A DNA stretch of 7,243 nucleotides. It comes from Mailhella sp. (lineage in GTDB: Bacteria; Desulfobacterota; Desulfovibrionia; Desulfovibrionales; Desulfovibrionaceae). Both the position numbers and the translations under genes were made by a program. Position 1 is the first letter of the stretch. The number at the start of each line of letters is the position of its first letter. Below, piece by piece: positions 1-6,051 of this stretch. The notes under the pieces are model-generated. The model did not search any database. It had not been told where the DNA came from and saw only the letters and a list, made by a program, of their open reading frames with translations. The stretch lies in NCBI GenBank assembly GCA_017522745.1, contig JAFWYI010000230.1:1-7243 (forward strand), read 5' to 3'.

Positions 1-988
1 TGAAGGAGATCTTGTCTTCCTGCAGGTCGCGGTTATACGTCAGCGGGATGCCCTTCATGATGGTCATCAGGTTCAGCAGGTTGCCATAGGCGCGCCCGGT
101 CTTGCCGCGCATGATCTCTGCCACGTCAGGATTCTTCTTCTGAGGCATGATGGAAGAACCAGTGGAGTGCTTATCGGAAAGCGTGATGTAGCCGAACAGC
201 GGATTGGCCCACCAGATGATCTCTTCGCAGAAGCGGGAAAGGTGGCCCATGCAGGCGGCACCGCAGAACAGGGCTTCAAGGGCAAAGTCGCGGTCGGCAA
301 CAGCATCCATGCTGTTGTCGAAGATGCCGTACATTTCCAGTTCCTCCGCGACCATAGCAGGATCGAGAGGATACGTGGTGCCGGCAAGGGCGGCGGAGCC
401 AAGGGGGCTCACACGAACTCGCTTTTCACAGTCGGCCATGCGGTCCGAATCTCTCTTGAGCATCCAGGCATAGGCCAGAAGATGATGAGCGAGGCTCACA
501 GGCTGGGCGGGCTGCATGTGGGTACAGCCGGGAAGCAGGACATCCTGATTTTCCTCGGCACGCTTGACGAACATGCGGACAAGGGAGCGGGAAAGTCTGA
601 TCCATTCGCGGAGCTGATCGGAAACATAGAGACGGAAGTCCAGGCAGACCTGGTCATTGCGGCTACGCCCCGTGTGGAGCTTCTTGCCCACATCGCCCAC
701 GAGCTGCGTGAGGCGGGTCTCGATGTTCATATGCACGTCTTCGAGGTCCTGACGCCAGGGGAATTCTCCGGCTTCGATCTCCGCTTTTACAGTGTCGAGT
801 CCGGCACGGAGCGTTTCAGCCTCTTCGCGGGTGATGATGCCCTGCTCGCCCAGCATGCGGGCATGAGCCTTAGACCCGGCGATATCCTGAGCGTAGAGGA
901 CGCTGTCGAAGGAGATAGATTCCGTATAGGCTTCCACGGCAAGGCTGGTGCTTTCTTTGAAGCGACCGCCCCAAGGCTTCTCAGACAT
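1..988 (-). CDS. argH: Argininosuccinate lyase, C-terminus cut by window edge
   Basis: Cytosolic enzyme of the fumarase/aspartase superfamily, normally a homotetramer, that splits argininosuccinate into arginine and fumarate, the last step of arginine synthesis. The reading frame is open from the ATG at 986-988 to the left edge and gives 329 residues; the family usually has about 455-470, so roughly the last 30% lies outside. The N-terminus begins [10 protein letters not shown], the typical ArgH opening. Other family blocks are [10 protein letters not shown] (about residues 105-114), THMQPAQP (156-163, with the conserved His) and the superfamily signature [12 protein letters not shown] (277-288, on the loop that carries the catalytic serine). 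A GAGGAG Shine-Dalgarno at 994-999 lies 5 nt before the ATG and fixes the start. It follows argG by 106 bp containing two hairpins, one of them a terminator, so its expression probably depends on read-through. The frame is intact and I see no defect. Confidence 0.97.
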   Translation of the reverse strand, partial: MSEKPWGGRFKESTSLAVEAYTESISFDSVLYAQDIAGSKAHARMLGEQGIITREEAETLRAGLDTVKAEIEAGEFPWRQDLEDVHMNIETRLTQLVGDVGKKLHTGRSRNDQVCLDFRLYVSDQLREWIRLSRSLVRMFVKRAEENQDVLLPGCTHMQPAQPVSLAHHLLAYAWMLKRDSDRMADCEKRVRVSPLGSAALAGTTYPLDPAMVAEELEMYGIFDNSMDAVADRDFALEALFCGAACMGHLSRFCEEIIWWANPLFGYITLSDKHSTGSSIMPQKKNPDVAEIMRGKTGRAYGNLLNLMTIMKGIPLTYNRDLQEDKISF

Positions 989-1019
989 GATGACTCCTCA
1001 TGGTAAAGGATCAGAAAGG

Positions 1020-1044
1020 AAAAAGGCCCGGACGAGCGCCGGGC
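1020..1044 (-). terminator. Intrinsic terminator between argG and argH
   Basis: Read on the minus strand, GCCCGG and CCGGGC form a 6 bp GC-only stem (1039-1044 with 1026-1031) around a 7 nt loop, followed after one C by five T (1020-1024) and a further T-rich stretch. This is a classic Rho-independent terminator. It ends about 31 nt before the argH start and about 20 nt before its ribosome binding site, leaving little room for a separate argH promoter. It may act as a partial terminator or attenuator that sets the argH:argG ratio. Confidence 0.75.
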
Positions 1045-1056
1045 TGTAAGAAACGA

Positions 1057-1079
1057 GGGAGCAGAGAAAATCTGCTCCC
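1057..1079 (-). other. Perfect 9 bp hairpin in the argG-argH gap
   Basis: GGGAGCAGA and TCTGCTCCC are perfect inverted arms (1071-1079 and 1057-1065) with a 5 nt loop. It starts 15 nt after the argG stop codon and lies 12 nt before the terminator hairpin. The following bases on the minus strand (TCGTTTCTTACA) are only modestly T-rich, so alone it is a weaker terminator candidate. It could protect the argG mRNA 3' end, act as a tandem terminator, or belong to an alternative fold with the next hairpin. Confidence 0.7.
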
Positions 1080-1094
1080 CCAGCATCGTCTCAT

Positions 1095-2303
1095 TTACTT
1101 CTTGTAGCGTTCCAGACGGTCGGCATAGCCACGGATACGCAGACCCTGCAGGCGGATGAAGCCGGCGGCGTCCTTGTGGTCGTAGGTGGCACATTCTTCG
1201 AAGGTGGCGAGGTCCTGGCAGTAGAGACTGTGGGGAGAGTAGCGACCCACGGGCCAGGCGTTGCCCTTGTACAGCTTAAGACGGACTTCACCGGTCACGC
1301 CCTGCTGCATCTGGTCGATGAGAGCCTGCATGGCTTCGCGTTCAGGAGCAAACCAGAAGCCGTTGTACACGGCGGCGGCGTAGCGAGGCAGGATGGTCTC
1401 GCGGGTGGCCAGAGCTTCACGGTCGAGGCAGATGCCTTCGAGGTCCTTATGGGCGATGTGGAGAACGGTACCAGCAGGAGTTTCGTACACGCCGCGGCTC
1501 TTCATGCCGACGAAGCGGTTTTCCACCATGTCGAGACGGCCGATACCATGCTTGCCGGCGATCTTGTTGAGCTGTTCCATCATCTGGCGGGGAGTGAGGC
1601 GTTCGCCGTTCAGGGTAACGGCATCACCCTTTTCGTAGCCGATGGTGATATATTCGGGTTCGTCGGGAGCCTGTTCGACCGGAACAGCCATGATGTAGCT
1701 GTTGGGACCGGGTTCTTCCCACGGATCATCAAGTTCGCCGCCTTCGAAGGAGCAGTGCAGCATGTTACGGTCCATGCTGTAATGCTTATTGGAGGTGTTG
1801 ACGGGGATGTCATGCTTTTCAGCGAAGGCGATAAGAGCGGTACGGCTCATGAGGTCCCATTCACGCCAGGGGGCGATGACCTGGAGTTCAGGAGCGAGAG
1901 CGTTGATGGCAAGCTCAAAACGGACCTGATCGTTGCCCTTGCCGGTAGCGCCGTGAGCGATGGCCACAGCACCTTCACGCTTGGCGATCTCCACCAGACG
2001 CTTGCCGATGAGAGGACGGGCAATGGAAGTACCCATCAGATAACGGCCTTCGTAGGTGGCGCCGGAACGCAGCATGGGGTAGATGTAATCCTTGGCGAAT
2101 TCATCGCGCAGGTCTTCGATATAGGCCTTGGTAGCACCAGTCTTGAGGGCCTTGGGTTCCACGCCGTCAAGATCATCTTCCTGACCGAGGTCGGCAGTGA
2201 CGGTGATGACTTCATAGCCGTGTTCCACGATGAGCCACTTCAGGATGATGGAGGTGTCGAGACCGCCGGAATACGCGAGAATGACTTTCTTGTTCTGAGC
2301 CAT
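1095..2303 (-). CDS. argG: Argininosuccinate synthase
   Basis: Cytosolic ATP-dependent ligase that joins citrulline and aspartate to give argininosuccinate, AMP and pyrophosphate; ArgH then releases arginine. The 402-residue product is the normal bacterial length. The N-terminal nucleotide-binding P-loop of the ATP pyrophosphatase type is AYSGGLDTS (residues 10-18). Other family blocks are [14 protein letters not shown] (85-98, citrulline/aspartate site), [15 protein letters not shown] (116-130), the NKHYSMDRN region (172-180) running into EGGELDDP, and [18 protein letters not shown] (261-278). The start is the ATG at 2301-2303, supported by GAGG at 2311-2314 with 7 nt spacing and by the standard N-terminus. 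The stop is TAA at 1095-1097. Upstream is a 290 bp gene-free leader with hairpins; downstream is argH in the same direction. No frameshift or missing motif is seen. Assignment is from family knowledge and is secure. Confidence 0.98.
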   Translation of the reverse strand: MAQNKKVILAYSGGLDTSIILKWLIVEHGYEVITVTADLGQEDDLDGVEPKALKTGATKAYIEDLRDEFAKDYIYPMLRSGATYEGRYLMGTSIARPLIGKRLVEIAKREGAVAIAHGATGKGNDQVRFELAINALAPELQVIAPWREWDLMSRTALIAFAEKHDIPVNTSNKHYSMDRNMLHCSFEGGELDDPWEEPGPNSYIMAVPVEQAPDEPEYITIGYEKGDAVTLNGERLTPRQMMEQLNKIAGKHGIGRLDMVENRFVGMKSRGVYETPAGTVLHIAHKDLEGICLDREALATRETILPRYAAAVYNGFWFAPEREAMQALIDQMQQGVTGEVRLKLYKGNAWPVGRYSPHSLYCQDLATFEECATYDHKDAAGFIRLQGLRIRGYADRLERYKK

Positions 2304-2316
2304 GGTAAAACCTCAC

Positions 2317-2333
2317 AAGCGCATGCTGCGCCT
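2317..2333 (-). promoter_or_regulatory. Small hairpin next to the argG ribosome binding site
   Basis: On the minus strand GCGCA-GCA-TGCGC (2319-2331) forms a perfect 5 bp stem with a 3 nt loop, extended by a G-T and an A-T pair to 2317-2333. It ends two bases before the GAGG of argG (2311-2314). A stem so close to the Shine-Dalgarno could affect ribosome access or mRNA stability. The structure is read directly; a regulatory role is inference. Confidence 0.4.
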
Positions 2334-2357
2334 ATGGTTAACAGTGCATCGCCTAAG

Positions 2358-2382
2358 CGAAAATTAAAAGCCGGAAACCGGC
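2358..2382 (-). terminator. Terminator-like hairpin in the argG leader
   Basis: On the minus strand GCCGG-TTT-CCGGC (2370-2382) is a perfect 5 bp GC stem followed at once by TTTTAATTTT (2360-2369). It lies 57 nt after the candidate argG -10 box end-to-end order and about 55-80 nt before the argG start. It could be the terminator of the TRAP operon, since no better one follows the solute-binding-protein gene, or a leader attenuator of argG. The stem is short, so the strength of termination is uncertain. Confidence 0.5.
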
Positions 2383-2468
2383 AATAGCGTAAACTTCATA
2401 CCTGTCAGCAGGCAGGTCGTTTCTCCATGCAGCGCATCTTACTAGGGGCGATGTATGAAAGAACCTTT

Positions 2469-2497
2469 CTTTTAAAAATATTCTCATGCTTTGTAAA
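2469..2497 (-). promoter_or_regulatory. Candidate argG promoter with overlapping dyad
   Basis: A -35-like TTTACA (2492-2497) and a -10-like TAAAAG (2469-2474) on the minus strand are separated by exactly 17 bp of AT-rich DNA. The -35 lies inside the inverted repeat GCTTT-GT-AAAGC (2488-2499), which sits within wider arms TCATGC (2484-2489) and GCATGA (2506-2511). Such a dyad over a -35 would suit a repressor such as ArgR, but I do not see a convincing classical ARG box. If real, the leader is about 160 nt and includes the hairpin at 2370-2382. Promoter calls by eye are weak. Confidence 0.35.
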
Positions 2498-2593
2498 GCC
2501 CTGCAGCATGAAGAATGAAAGGAAAACTCCAGCTGCATCAGTAAGAGCGATATCCATCTCGGCCAGACCTGAACAAGGCCACGCTCACCGATA

Positions 2594-3592
2594 CTACTTT
2601 TGTATCACTCCGATTTCCTTGTAATACTTTACAGCACCGGGATGCAGAGGAATGTCAGCAAGATCGGTCACAGCACTGCGGACATCGATACCATGCATTA
2701 CCGCATGGGACTTTTTCATGATATCCTGATTCTCCCAGAAGCATTTCGTGAGGTCATAGATGACATCCTCAGGCACTGATGCATCAGTCACAAGGATCAT
2801 TTTCACCGATGAAGTCTGTACATTTTCTTCCTGGTTAGGATACGTGCCGGCTGGTATCTGGAATTTCGCATACCAAGGATACTCTTTTTTCAAGTTCTCG
2901 AAGGTGGCATCGTCGATCCCTATGAGCTGGCCATCGGCGGTGGCACACATCTCGGAAACGCCGGCATTGGGCAGGCCTGCCATGATCCAGGCTCCGTCTA
3001 TCTGATTGTTGCGCATGAGATCGCCTGCTTCAGCAGGTCCGACGTATTGCGCCTTGATGTCTTTGGGGAAACGGAGGCCAGCCGCCGCAAAATGCGCCCC
3101 AGTTTCACCGATGGTGGTACCTCCGGCAACTCCCGGGACGAAGACTTTCCCCTTGAAATCCTTCAGTTCTTTCACGTTACTGCCTGCTCGGGCAATGATC
3201 TGATTAGGATTGTAGTAAAGCCCGGCGAGGACACGTACATCAGGGTAGGCTCGTCCTTTGAACTTATCCTCCCCTTTCATGGCCTGATACGTGATACTCG
3301 TGATGGCAAAAGAGACCTGAGCTTCCTTACGCATGAGCAGTTGAAGATTCTGTATGCCCCCCTTCGAAGACTGAACGCTGGCCTTTACGTAGGGCAGTTT
3401 GCTGCTCCAGAGATTGCCGAGCGCCGCGCCGATGGGATAGAGTGTACTCGTCGTTGCCGCAGTGGGGATACTGATGCGCACAGGCGCGCGATCTGCGGCC
3501 TGCAGTTCAACCGTGCCGCAGAGCAAAGAACACGCCGTCATGAGGGAAAGCAGAATTCTGCCACACATATAGGAACCCGCTTTGTTAGTCAT
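2594..3592 (-). CDS. TRAP transporter solute-binding protein, TAXI family
   Basis: Extracytoplasmic binding protein of the TRAP-associated (TAXI) type, which captures a small solute, usually an organic acid or amino acid, and hands it to the membrane permease. The mature part starts with RISIPTAATTSTLYPIGAAL, the usual TAXI opening; QSSKGGIQNLQLL, a KELKDFKGK block and the C-terminal ADIPLHPGAVKYYKE are also family-like. From the ATG at 3590-3592 the product has 332 residues. A signal peptide (hydrophobic ILLSLMTACSLLCG, likely cut after ELQA near residue 32) sends it to the periplasm. Start choice is uncertain: a GTG at 3596-3598 is in frame, as is an ATG at 3566-3568 that would give a more compact signal peptide. 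I prefer 3592 because a weak GAG lies 5 nt upstream and ATGACTAA overlaps the permease stop, suggesting translational coupling. Stop is TAG. Substrate unknown. Confidence 0.92.
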   Translation of the reverse strand: MTNKAGSYMCGRILLSLMTACSLLCGTVELQAADRAPVRISIPTAATTSTLYPIGAALGNLWSSKLPYVKASVQSSKGGIQNLQLLMRKEAQVSFAITSITYQAMKGEDKFKGRAYPDVRVLAGLYYNPNQIIARAGSNVKELKDFKGKVFVPGVAGGTTIGETGAHFAAAGLRFPKDIKAQYVGPAEAGDLMRNNQIDGAWIMAGLPNAGVSEMCATADGQLIGIDDATFENLKKEYPWYAKFQIPAGTYPNQEENVQTSSVKMILVTDASVPEDVIYDLTKCFWENQDIMKKSHAVMHGIDVRSAVTDLADIPLHPGAVKYYKEIGVIQK

Positions 3593-5603
3593 TGTCACTC
3601 GTGAACGGAAAGTCGTCCCTGCGTGATGAAGGTCTCATCCCCGTCCGTCTGGATGAATGATAGTTGAGGAAGGCGGCAAGTGCAATAAGAGCGAAGCCGA
3701 TAGCGTCAGTCGTCAGGCCGGGATCGATAGTGAGAACTGCTCCGGCGATGAACAAGAGGCTCTGGAGTATCGAACAAGGACCGAACATCCATCGCTCAAG
3801 GCCAACTGCCAGCGCCCCTACCCCGACGCATGCCGTAAGGAACGCCCAGAGCGAGGTCAGTACAGGATTTTCCGGTGAATACAGCAGGAGTGGATTGTTC
3901 AGAAAGAAAAAAGGAAGGATGAAACCTGCAAGACCAAGGCGGACCGCGATGAAAGACGTTCTGTTTTCGTTTGAGCGAGCGATGCCTGCCGCCACATACG
4001 ACGACATGGCGACCGGAGGCGTGATGTTGGACAGGCAGGCGTAGAACAGGCAGAACATGTGCGCGGCCAACGGCTGGACCCCCACTCCCGTAAGTACTGG
4101 AACAGCAACAGCCGCGACGATGACGAATGCCGCGACTCCGGGCACGCCCATGCCCAGGATGGTACTCATGAGCATGACGAATACACCGCCGAGATACAGC
4201 TGTCCTTCCCCAACATATTTGAGGACCTGAAAACCAAAGGTCAGTCCCAGCCCTGTGAGAGAAACAGAGCCGATGATGATGCCGATGATGACGCAGGAAA
4301 CACCAACGCCAACTGCACCACGGGCCCCTTCTTCAAAGGCGGCAAAGATCTGCTTCGGCCCCATGCGTGTTTCGCGCGAACACCACGACGCTGCTATCGT
4401 CGCAAAAATGGCAACCGCCGCGGCAAAAAGCGGAGTATAGCCCGCGAACATCAGCCCCAGAAGGACGATGAGAGGGATGAGCAGATGCCCGCGTTTTCTG
4501 ATGACGAGCATGGCATCAGGGATATGCTCTTTAGACAAGCCCTTGAGGCCAAGCTTTTTCGCTTCGATGTGTACGGCTATTATCAGCGAGAGATAGTAGA
4601 GGAAGGCCGGGATAGCGGCGGCAAGCATGACCGTCGTATAGCTCACGCCCAGAAATTCCGCCATGATGAAGCCTACGGCACCCATGATAGGCGGCGCGAA
4701 CTGCCCACCTGTGCTGGATACAGCTTCAACGGCGGCCGCAAATTCTGCCTTGTAGCCTGTTTTTTTCATGAGAGGGATAGTGATGGCGCCTGTAGTCGCC
4801 ACATTGGCAAGCGCACTGCCATTGATCATGCCCATGAGCGCACTAGCAATGACAGAGACTTTGGCCGGACCACCAGAAGAACGCCCCACGAGCGTAAGCG
4901 CAAGATCATTGATGAAAGAGCTGAAGCCGCTCACACGCAGGAAGGCGCCAAAAAGGACAAAGAGGAATATGTACGTAGCCGAAACGCCTACGCCTACACC
5001 AAGCAATCCCTGACTTCCCCAGAACATGTGATCCAGCACTCGTGTGATGGAAAAGCCCACATGCCCGAATTCACCGGGAATGAATTTCCCCAGAAAGGTG
5101 TACGCCAAAAAAACAAGAGCAAGCCAGGCCAGATTAGGTACGACACGGCGTGCCGCTTCAAATGCGACAGCAACGCCCATGCCAGCCACCAGATAGTCTT
5201 GAGTACTGAACCAGCCGCCTCCCATGGCGATATCATCATAATAAAGGATCAGATAACCGAAAGCATACACGGACACGCCGATACAGAGGATATCCCAAAG
5301 GGTCGGCAGCGTGCGTAAACGCCGTTCTCTTTTACGTGCCGGGTACAGAAGGCAGCCGAGAACAAGGAGAAAAATGATGTGGTAGGAACGGAGAGCTATG
5401 GCATCCAAAGTGCCGAAAACGGATGCCGAGAGCTGAAACAGCGAAAAAACGATGAGAAGACAGGAAACGAGCTTTGCAAAAAGCCCAGTGAAGGTCCGCG
5501 TCCTTGCTTCGCTTTCTTTTTCTTCAATGAGTACTTGAACTTTTTCAAGTTCAGAACTGCTGGAAGGATACGATCGTGTTGAAATTTCTCCGTTATTGCC
5601 CAT
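3585..5603 (-). CDS. TRAP transporter fused permease (DctQ-DctM type, TAXI system)
   Basis: Inner-membrane permease of a tripartite ATP-independent periplasmic transporter, driving solute uptake with an ion gradient. It is 672 residues, the size of fused permeases that join the small 4-helix (DctQ-like) and large (DctM-like) subunits. Residues 1-43 are a charged cytoplasmic tail with a Glu/Lys-rich stretch. Helices near 44-66, 72-88, 101-121 and 137-172 form the small-subunit part; the large-subunit part covers about 198-570, with extra helices near 577-601, 607-626 and 630-647. Large-subunit signatures are GGPAKVSVIASALMGMING (244-262, followed by SALANVATTGA), STGGQFAPPIMGA (297-309), GMGVPGVAAF (484-493) and NITPPVAM (526-533). 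The ATG at 5601-5603 has GAGG at 5609-5612 spaced 5 nt. The gene overlaps the binding-protein gene by 8 nt, so the two form one operon. Its promoter is probably near 5670-5698. The transported substrate cannot be inferred. Confidence 0.95.
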   Translation of the reverse strand: MGNNGEISTRSYPSSSSELEKVQVLIEEKESEARTRTFTGLFAKLVSCLLIVFSLFQLSASVFGTLDAIALRSYHIIFLLVLGCLLYPARKRERRLRTLPTLWDILCIGVSVYAFGYLILYYDDIAMGGGWFSTQDYLVAGMGVAVAFEAARRVVPNLAWLALVFLAYTFLGKFIPGEFGHVGFSITRVLDHMFWGSQGLLGVGVGVSATYIFLFVLFGAFLRVSGFSSFINDLALTLVGRSSGGPAKVSVIASALMGMINGSALANVATTGAITIPLMKKTGYKAEFAAAVEAVSSTGGQFAPPIMGAVGFIMAEFLGVSYTTVMLAAAIPAFLYYLSLIIAVHIEAKKLGLKGLSKEHIPDAMLVIRKRGHLLIPLIVLLGLMFAGYTPLFAAAVAIFATIAASWCSRETRMGPKQIFAAFEEGARGAVGVGVSCVIIGIIIGSVSLTGLGLTFGFQVLKYVGEGQLYLGGVFVMLMSTILGMGVPGVAAFVIVAAVAVPVLTGVGVQPLAAHMFCLFYACLSNITPPVAMSSYVAAGIARSNENRTSFIAVRLGLAGFILPFFFLNNPLLLYSPENPVLTSLWAFLTACVGVGALAVGLERWMFGPCSILQSLLFIAGAVLTIDPGLTTDAIGFALIALAAFLNYHSSRRTGMRPSSRRDDFPFTSDND

Positions 5604-5669
5604 GCTTGCCTCGAAAAACGTAAGATGCCGAACGTACGATGACAGACATCTTTCAATAGACTTTCTTTC

Positions 5670-5698
5670 GAGCTACCCAGAGACGACATTCTTGTCAA
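5670..5698 (-). promoter_or_regulatory. Candidate promoter of the TRAP operon
   Basis: A perfect -35 box TTGACA (5693-5698, minus strand) is followed after 17 bp by TAGCTC (5670-5675), a poor match to the -10 consensus. A weak -10 with a perfect -35 suggests an activator or an alternative start. The -35 is embedded in a 13 bp palindrome (5689-5701). The distance from the -10 to the permease ATG is about 67 nt. The pairing of boxes is by eye and tentative. Confidence 0.35.
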
Positions 5699-5701
5699 GA
5701 A
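5689..5701. repeat. 13 bp perfect palindrome over the TRAP -35 box
   Basis: TTCTTG-T-CAAGAA is a perfect inverted repeat with a single central base. It covers the candidate -35 box of the TRAP operon, a position where a bound dimeric regulator would block RNA polymerase. It is not followed by a T-tract on either strand, so it is more likely a protein site than a terminator. No regulator gene is present in the window to match it. Confidence 0.5.
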
Positions 5702-5738
5702 ACGGTGGCTTCAGAAAAGGCTAACGATTTTCAGTCCC

Positions 5739-5757
5739 TTCTATCTTGTGGATAGAA
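5739..5757. repeat. 19 bp inverted repeat upstream of the TRAP promoter
   Basis: TTCTATC and GATAGAA are perfect 7 bp inverted arms around the 5 nt spacer TTGTG. The centre lies 53 bp from the centre of the 5689-5701 palindrome, about five helical turns, and both sites begin TTCT and end AGAA. It sits upstream of the candidate -35, where an activator or a second operator would be expected. Function is inferred from symmetry and position only. Confidence 0.5.
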
Positions 5758-5815
5758 CTGTCGATACGATTTCAGCAAGGATGGCAGGTGAAGTCGTACA
5801 GATGCTGGCACTGAC

Positions 5816-5850
5816 AAAAAAAAGAGGTTAAGACAATGTCCTAACCTCTT
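5816..5850 (-). terminator. Strong intrinsic terminator of tRNA-Ala
   Basis: On the minus strand AAGAGGTTAGGAC and GTCTTAACCTCTT pair over 13 bp with one G-U pair and a 3 nt loop (5838-5850 with 5822-5834), followed by a run of T (5816-5823, partly shared with the stem end). It starts 9 nt after the CCA end of the tRNA. On the plus strand there is no comparable T-tract, so it acts on the minus strand. It isolates the tRNA from the TRAP operon. Confidence 0.9.
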
Positions 5851-5859
5851 GAATTTACA

Positions 5860-5935
5860 TGGTGGAGCTGAAGGGATTTGAACCCTCGACCCCTGCCTTG
5901 CGAAGGCAATGCTCTCCCAGCTGAGCTACAGCCCC
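5860..5935 (-). tRNA. tRNA-Ala (anticodon CGC)
   Basis: A 76 nt cloverleaf that reads GCG alanine codons. On the minus strand it begins GGGGCTGTAGCTC and ends with an encoded CCA (5860-5862) after discriminator A (5863). The acceptor stem GGGGCTG/CAGCTCC contains the G3-U70 wobble pair recognised by alanyl-tRNA synthetase. The anticodon loop TTCGCAA (5898-5904) sits on a 5 bp stem and gives anticodon CGC (5900-5902). The T arm has the standard GGTTCAAATCC. It has its own promoter about 27 nt upstream and a strong terminator downstream, so it is transcribed alone. Confidence 0.97.
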
Positions 5936-5961
5936 ATGATGGCGTTCGTGCCGACTTGTGG

Positions 5962-5990
5962 ACTTTAGAAAAGCGCGGTCACGATGTCAA
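5962..5990 (-). promoter_or_regulatory. Promoter of tRNA-Ala
   Basis: A perfect -35 box TTGACA (5985-5990, minus strand) and a -10 box TAAAGT (5962-5967, four of six consensus bases) are spaced by exactly 17 bp. Transcription would begin around 5954-5956, giving a leader of about 20 nt before the mature tRNA 5' end at 5935, as is usual for tRNA genes. It lies in the gap between pepT and the tRNA. Confidence 0.75.
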
Positions 5991-6011
5991 GTTATTATGT
6001 CGATGATGCTC

Positions 6012-6029
6012 AAAAAAGTTCTTCCACTT
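6012..6029 (-). terminator. Weak possible terminator after pepT
   Basis: On the minus strand AAGT-GGAAGA-ACTT gives only a 4 bp stem (6026-6029 with 6016-6019), followed by a six-T run (6012-6017). It begins 23 nt after the pepT stop and is the only terminator-like element in the 116 bp before the tRNA. The stem is too weak to be called with confidence; pepT transcripts may run into the tRNA and end at 5816-5850 instead. Confidence 0.3.
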
Positions 6030-6051
6030 CCGGCATCCCCGACGTGCAGGC

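Noticed and set aside
167..1006. 279-codon open frame on the plus strand opposite argH
   Set aside because: It is a shadow of argH on the opposite strand. The minus-strand frame encodes every expected ArgH motif, and the plus-strand product resembles no family I know.
1176..2387. 403-codon open frame on the plus strand opposite argG
   Set aside because: It is antisense to nearly all of argG, which is secure. Long antisense frames are common opposite genes with strong codon bias.
2469..2520. Classical ARG box for ArgR in the argG upstream region
   Set aside because: AT-rich pieces such as GAGAATATT resemble half of an ARG box, but no matching second half is present at the right spacing.
2353..2538. 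Possible 61-residue leader peptide with seven Arg codons, ending beside the argG leader hairpin
   Set aside because: There is no ribosome binding site before its ATG and the Arg codons are scattered rather than clustered, unlike a real attenuation leader peptide.
2540..2593. Terminator directly after the TAXI binding-protein gene
   Set aside because: Short inverted pieces (GGCC pairs, GAGCG/CGCTC) exist, but no compact GC stem followed by a T-tract.
4059..5318. 419-codon plus-strand frame rich in Arg, His and Asp
   Set aside because: It is antisense to the hydrophobic TRAP permease; its polar composition is what complementing codons for hydrophobic residues produces.
5396..5698. 100-codon minus-strand frame overlapping the start of the TRAP permease
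   Set aside because: It begins at a non-ATG codon within the promoter region, its product is Lys/Ser/Phe-rich low-complexity sequence, and it overlaps the well-supported permease start in another frame.
5860..5935. tRNA-Ala as an integration site for a mobile element
   Set aside because: No copy of the tRNA 3' end, integrase or phage gene is seen in the window, and the flanking genes look like ordinary chromosomal genes.
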